A DNA stretch of 64,000 nucleotides, taken from assembly GCA_031267575.1 (NCBI GenBank), contig JAIRYN010000052.1, forward strand, positions 1 to 64,000, written 5' to 3'. The DNA is from Synergistaceae bacterium. GTDB taxonomy: Bacteria > Synergistota > Synergistia > Synergistales > Aminobacteriaceae. The position numbers and the translations under genes are program-made. Shown one piece after another: positions 60,638 to 64,000 of this stretch. The notes under the pieces were generated by a model, which saw nothing but the letters and a program-made list of their open reading frames with translations, had not been told where the DNA came from and searched no databases. Positions within the stretch are counted from its first letter, which is position 1; each line of letters begins with the position of its first letter.

Positions 60638-61516
60638 ATGAATGACAGGACTCAGACGGAGCCCGTGGCGCGCGCGAAGCGCGTGAATGATCTGTGGCTG
60701 ACGGAGGAGCAAACCGGAGACACGCGCCTTTCTCTCCGTGTGGAACGAACGGTTTACCAGGAAAAGACCCCCTATCAGGACCTCTTGATTGTGGATACCC
60801 GCGAATACGGGCGCGCGTTGATCCTGGATGGAGCCATTCAATTGACGGAACGGGACGAGTTTTGTTACTCAGAGATGATGGCCCACGTGCCCCTCTGCGC
60901 TCACCCCAACCCCCGGCGCGTGTTGATTGTGGGCGGCGGAGACGGAGCGATCCTGCGGGAGGTTCTCCGGCACGCGGAAGTGGAAACGTGCGTTTTAATC
61001 GACATTGATCAAGGGGTGATCGACGCCTCGAAGCAATACCTTCCCATGATGAGTTACGCTCTGGAAGATCCCCGGGCAGATGTGCGTTGCATGGACGCGC
61101 TTCAGTATATCAACACCACTGACGACCGCTTCGACGTGGCCATCGTGGACAGCACCGACCCCGTGGAGTTTGCGGCGAATCTTTTTCAGGCTCCATTCTA
61201 CATGAACATCGAAAAAATATTGACTCCTCAAGGCATCCTGACGGAGTTGACGGAGTCCCCCTTTGCTGATACGGCACTGATGCGTCAGTCTATCAAGGAA
61301 ATGCGGAAGGTTTTTCCTATCGTGCGGATGTATTGGGGAGCTGTGCCCACTTACCCCACAGGAATGTGGACTTACGGCGCGGCTTCCAAGGCTCCGGACC
61401 CCACCATACCCCTGCGAGGGATGGCGGGGACCCGGTATTACACCTCTGAAATCCACAAGGCTGCCTTCGTCTTGCCTCCGTTTTTACAAGAACTGATTGC
61501 TCTGGAGACCGCCTAA
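60638..61516 (+). CDS. speE: Spermidine synthase (polyamine aminopropyltransferase)
   Basis: A 292-residue enzyme transferring the aminopropyl group of decarboxylated AdoMet to putrescine. KTPYQDLLIVDTREYGRALI, DGAIQLTERDEFCYSEMMAH and VLIVGGGDGAILREVLRH are classical, the last being the dcAdoMet-binding loop. FDVAIVDSTDPVEFAANLF contains the catalytic Asp (DSTDP); the usual Gly-Pro after V is replaced by EFAA. AGGAGG lies eight bases before the ATG; GGTAATCT is duplicated around it. No speD or speA is adjacent. Confidence 0.94.
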   Translation: MNDRTQTEPVARAKRVNDLWLTEEQTGDTRLSLRVERTVYQEKTPYQDLLIVDTREYGRALILDGAIQLTERDEFCYSEMMAHVPLCAHPNPRRVLIVGGGDGAILREVLRHAEVETCVLIDIDQGVIDASKQYLPMMSYALEDPRADVRCMDALQYINTTDDRFDVAIVDSTDPVEFAANLFQAPFYMNIEKILTPQGILTELTESPFADTALMRQSIKEMRKVFPIVRMYWGAVPTYPTGMWTYGAASKAPDPTIPLRGMAGTRYYTSEIHKAAFVLPPFLQELIALETA

Positions 61517-61551
61517 ACTAAACTTCTTCAAGTTTTCAAGTTCCGGCCATC

Positions 61552-62283
61552 CTAAACGTGACCGGAACCTTTTGCCTTTTGCGAAATGCGCTGAATCTCC
61601 TGGATCAGGGGAAGAATGCGTTTGTCCGTCGCGGGCGTTTTCAAGGCGTCGGCAGCGGCCATGTCCTTCTTCCAATATTCTTTATTCCTTTTGACGCTGA
61701 TGCTCAAGGCGGCGCCGTCTAAAGAAACTCCTGCAAACAACCCCTTCGTCATAGAGTAGCTATAAATAGAGGCTTCCAATCGCCCATCCGTGGCGGCGTC
61801 CCCGCGCCTCCCGACAGGCCCGGCGGCCACGGCCACGTCCGCTCCCAGTTTCGCCCTGCTACGCAGAAACGCCTCCACGCCTTTTTCGTTGTTCACGATC
61901 AGCACAAAGGCCGTCTTCTGCACTCCGATCTGAAGTCCCAACGACCCGCCTCCCATGTTGTAAAAGCTGGGTCCGAACCATTTATTGCCCTCTTTGCGGA
62001 GGATAAACCCCTCTCCATACTCGCCACCGATGATCAAGCCCGCCTTCACCATAGCCGGAATGAAGGCCACCGCGTGGGCGTCTTTGATGACGTCTGCCAT
62101 GCTCTCCACGTCGGACTGTTCCCCCATAGCCTTGATCACGTTGATGGAGTCCTGGATCAGACTATTTGCGTCTGCGGCCCAGACCGGCTCAGCCGCAAGC
62201 GTCACTCCCCATAACATCAATATCAACACCGACACCACGATGCGCCATTTTCCGCCCAACTCTTTCGTCCATAAATTCCGCAT
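61552..62283 (-). CDS. SYLF-domain (Ysc84-like) lipid-binding protein
   Basis: A 243-residue exported protein. A signal peptide (GKWRIVVSVLILMLWGVTLA with AEPVWAAD cleavage) is followed by a SYLF domain: AHAVAFIPAMVKAGLIIGGE, GEGFILRKEGNKWFGPSFYN, GGGSLGLQIGVQKTAFVLIV, LGADVAVAAGPVGR, and SYSMTKGLFAGVSLDGAAL. Such domains bind phospholipids; bacterial members are periplasmic and of unclear role. ATG 62283 is chosen with GAGGAGG nine bases upstream. Monocistronic, convergent with speE. Confidence 0.9.
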   Translation of the reverse strand: MRNLWTKELGGKWRIVVSVLILMLWGVTLAAEPVWAADANSLIQDSINVIKAMGEQSDVESMADVIKDAHAVAFIPAMVKAGLIIGGEYGEGFILRKEGNKWFGPSFYNMGGGSLGLQIGVQKTAFVLIVNNEKGVEAFLRSRAKLGADVAVAAGPVGRRGDAATDGRLEASIYSYSMTKGLFAGVSLDGAALSISVKRNKEYWKKDMAAADALKTPATDKRILPLIQEIQRISQKAKGSGHV

Positions 62284-62408
62284 TCTTAATTTCCTCCTCA
62301 TTAATTTCCACATTATCACAGCACCTCCATTTCCAGGACAGAAAAATTTCCCTTGCGGTCTCTGGCTTCAAACAGAGACGCTCAGTCCAACACATGCTCT
62401 TCTCTGCT

Positions 62409-63515
62409 TTAACGCCCGCCTTTTCGGCCTCCGAACATTTCAATCAGCAGTCCGTGACGGAGGCCGTTGATGCTGACTCGAAAAGACTCCGCTTTCAAAA
62501 CTTCTAGCGCGCATTGCACAATGCACGCGCTGGCGAGAATAATATCCGCCCGCTTGGGAGGCAAGCCCACGATTTTCATACGCTCCTCTAGGCTGGAACG
62601 CGCGTAAAGTTCCAGCTGACCGTCAATATCCTTCCGCGTTAAAAAGGTTCCGTTAATCTGGTCGGGGACGAGAGACGTCAGTCCCAGTTTGACGGACGCC
62701 ATAGACACCACTCCTCCGCCCAAACCAATGACGAAGGGCGCGGAATCGCAAGGAAACGAAAACTCCTCGGCGAAGCGTTCCCGAACAAGACATTCCTGAA
62801 TGTATTGCCGCGCCGAGTCCACGGCCTCCGGCTTTATAGGAGTCTCTGACCCCACGGGTCCAATAGACCCCGCGCTAAAAAACTTTTCGGTCAGAAACAC
62901 CGCTCCCACGGCAATGCTTTTGGATTTCTTTATTTTGTTTCCCGTGCCAAGAATGAACTCTGTGCTACCCCCCCCGGTGTCGAAAACCACCGTGGATCTT
63001 TCTGTAGAGCCCTCTTTGGATCCTTCTTTAGATCTTTCTTTGGGTCCCTCTTTGGATCCTTCTTTAGATCCCTCTTTGGGTCCCTCTTTGGATCCTTCTT
63101 TGACGTCCAAGGTGTGGATGGCCCCCAGCCAAGCCAGCCGGGCCTCCTCTTCCCCTGAAAGGACCTCCACCGAAATGCCCGCGCGATCCCGTACCTGGCG
63201 GACAAAATCCCCCGCGTTCCGAGCTGCGCGCAGCGCCATTGTCCCCACCAGACGGGGCCTGGCCCCCAATGCGCCGGCCAACCGGACCAATCTGCGTACC
63301 ACGTCGACCCCGTGTCGTATGGTTTCTTCGTCGAGAACACCCTTCTCCAGACCCGCGCCCAATCGCACGACCTCGGTGGTGTCCAGCAAGGTGCGCAGCA
63401 AAAGACCCTGTTTGCGCACAACGCGCATCTTGATGGAATTACTGCCGATATCAATGACGGCTTTGGTCTCTTGAAAACGGCCCGCCCGCCAGTTTTTTTG
63501 GGGGTGCCGCCTCAT
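62409..63515 (-). CDS. ppx: Ppx/GppA-family exopolyphosphatase with a repeat-encoded insertion
   Basis: A 368-residue ASKHA-fold phosphatase hydrolysing polyphosphate and/or pppGpp. VIDIGSNSIKMRV is phosphate loop 1, VLSGEEEARLAWLGA the catalytic-Glu region, FDTGGGSTEFIL phosphate loop 2, and VIGLGGGVVSMASVK a third Gly-rich block. Between GA and FDTGGGST there is an extra 30-40 residue segment made of KEGS/KEGP units, absent from normal family members and encoded by eight 12-bp repeats. It is in frame, so the enzyme may tolerate it as a surface loop. GAGGAG lies eight bases before ATG 63515, which overlaps the upstream stop (ATGA). Confidence 0.9.
   Translation of the reverse strand: MRRHPQKNWRAGRFQETKAVIDIGSNSIKMRVVRKQGLLLRTLLDTTEVVRLGAGLEKGVLDEETIRHGVDVVRRLVRLAGALGARPRLVGTMALRAARNAGDFVRQVRDRAGISVEVLSGEEEARLAWLGAIHTLDVKEGSKEGPKEGSKEGSKEGPKERSKEGSKEGSTERSTVVFDTGGGSTEFILGTGNKIKKSKSIAVGAVFLTEKFFSAGSIGPVGSETPIKPEAVDSARQYIQECLVRERFAEEFSFPCDSAPFVIGLGGGVVSMASVKLGLTSLVPDQINGTFLTRKDIDGQLELYARSSLEERMKIVGLPPKRADIILASACIVQCALEVLKAESFRVSINGLRHGLLIEMFGGRKGGR
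63007..63102. repeat. Eight tandem 12-bp units inside ppx
   Basis: Eight head-to-tail units of GATCCCTCTTTG type (plus strand) with up to three changes each, encoding the Lys-Glu-Gly-Ser/Pro insertion of the phosphatase. Unit length is a multiple of three, so copy-number change keeps the frame. Confidence 0.97.
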
Positions 63516-64000
63516 GGAATTTTCTCCTCTTCCGCGTCCGAATGGGTTTCGAGTGAGAGTTCGAGTGAGAGTTCAGGTGAGAGTTCAGGTGAGAGTTCAG
63601 ATGAGAGTTCAGATGAGAGTTCAGATGAAGATTTTTCCTCCGACACATTTCTTCCCAGGATTGTCTCCCGCAAAACGAAGAACGTGGCCGTGATGGGAAT
63701 GGTCAACAACAGCCCTGAGGTACCGGCAAGGCTCTGGACGATCTCCTGCCCCACATAGGGGTCGTTCATTAAGCCCCAGAAATCAGCTCCCGCGTTGCTG
63801 ATCAAGATAGCCAGAGGTAAAGATGTCCCCAAGTAGGCCAAAATCAGCGTGTTGATCATGCTACCTAGAACCTCCGACCCCACGCGGATCCCGGCGGTCC
63901 AGAGGCGAAGCGGGGGGATCTGAGGGTCGTACTCCACGAGTTCCGACATGGCGGCCGTTATGGAAATACCCACATCCAACACCGCGCCGATGGCGCTGAT
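63512..64000 (-). CDS. YibE/F-family membrane protein, C-terminal part (5' truncated by window)
   Basis: The frame is open to the window edge (reading ISAIGAVLDVGISITAAMSE at the border), so the N-terminus lies beyond. Remaining helices include VGSEVLGSMINTLILAYLGT and GTSGLLLTIPITATFFVLRE, typical of the YibE/F family of 7-8 helix membrane proteins of unknown function, sometimes linked to nucleotide or metal transport. The cytoplasmic tail SEEKSSSELSSELSSELSPE and onward consists of Glu-Leu-Ser repeats encoded by 12-bp units. It overlaps ppx by ATGA, so both are co-translated. Confidence 0.85.
   Translation of the reverse strand: MSAIGAVLDVGISITAAMSELVEYDPQIPPLRLWTAGIRVGSEVLGSMINTLILAYLGTSLPLAILISNAGADFWGLMNDPYVGQEIVQSLAGTSGLLLTIPITATFFVLRETILGRNVSEEKSSSELSSELSSELSPELSPELSLELSLETHSDAEEEKIP
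63551..63622. repeat. Six tandem 12-bp units in the yibE/F tail
   Basis: Six units of (GAG/AGG/AGA)TGAGAGTTC form, encoding (S/P/L)-E-L-S repeats in the C-terminal tail. They are different in sequence from the 12-bp units in the adjacent ppx gene. Confidence 0.97.

Noticed and set aside
63007-63622. Possible CRISPR or coding-frame error in ppx and yibE/F
   Set aside because: Units are contiguous 12-mers that keep the reading frame; they are in-frame repeats.

Overview
The window looks like the chromosome of an anaerobic, amino-acid-fermenting bacterium of the phylum Synergistota. Three things point there. First, the secreted protein at 52939-53997 ends in a Gly-rich, single-Cys, hydrophobic, Arg/Lys tail like the SYNERG-CTERM sorting signal. 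Second, the gene content fits: branched-chain amino-acid ABC transport, a tripartite tricarboxylate (TTT) transporter, glutamate symport, formimidoyltransferase, a Na+-pumping decarboxylase subunit and butyryl-CoA-type enzymes. Third, low-GC-Firmicutes-like Veg and ancient housekeeping genes sit beside type IV pilus genes. Most genes are GC-rich, carry strong Shine-Dalgarno sequences and often start with TTG or GTG. I ran no database search; identifications rest on reading the translated sequence.

Layout. 1-1.8 kb: end of a DNA methyltransferase, four tRNA genes in one transcription unit, and two decayed ISAs1-type transposases. 1.8-6.7 kb: a complete livH-M-G-F-K operon (minus) with a consensus promoter. 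7-11.5 kb: a plus-strand acyl-CoA cluster (KAS III-like enzyme, CoA-transferase, alpha/beta hydrolase, MaoC hydratase, TetR regulator). 11.5-19.4 kb: a minus-strand sugar-acid type operon (FadR-type GntR, split transketolase, TctC-TctB-TctA, SDR) interrupted by a TnpB relic. 19.9-20.8 kb: an AT-rich foreign methyltransferase. 21.3-30.2 kb: greA, a DUF819 permease, a VanX-type dipeptidase and thiolase/hbd/acd/etfB/etfA, with insertion-sequence debris at two internal junctions. 30.7-33.5 kb: metY-metX behind a Met-rich leader peptide and terminator. 33.5-43.7 kb: membrane and metabolic genes including Fe-ADH, OadB-like beta subunit, gltS, ftcD and a HutD/Ves protein. 43.9-52.4 kb: MATE exporter and a minor-pilin/PilY1 cluster. 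52.9-64 kb: SYNERG-CTERM protein, lysA, slt, ispE, veg, speE, a SYLF protein, ppx and yibE/F.

The strongest candidate for an undescribed system is the methionine attenuator at 30836-31000. It consists of a 31-residue leader ORF with five Met codons within seven positions, a U-tailed terminator, and an overlapping alternative pairing that would sequester the terminator, all immediately upstream of metY-metX. A second theme is mobile-element debris. Five 277-343 bp mini-elements have ISHp608-like ends (TTAC before, TCAA at the end, AAAG and GAAT guide tetranucleotides). They keep only the last TnpB codons and the right-end region from which omega-RNAs derive. Two IS607-type relics sit immediately upstream of acd and etfA and supply their ribosome-binding sites. 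A third theme is many short tandem duplications, both between genes and in frame inside genes, most strikingly 12-bp repeats in the neighbouring ppx and yibE/F genes.
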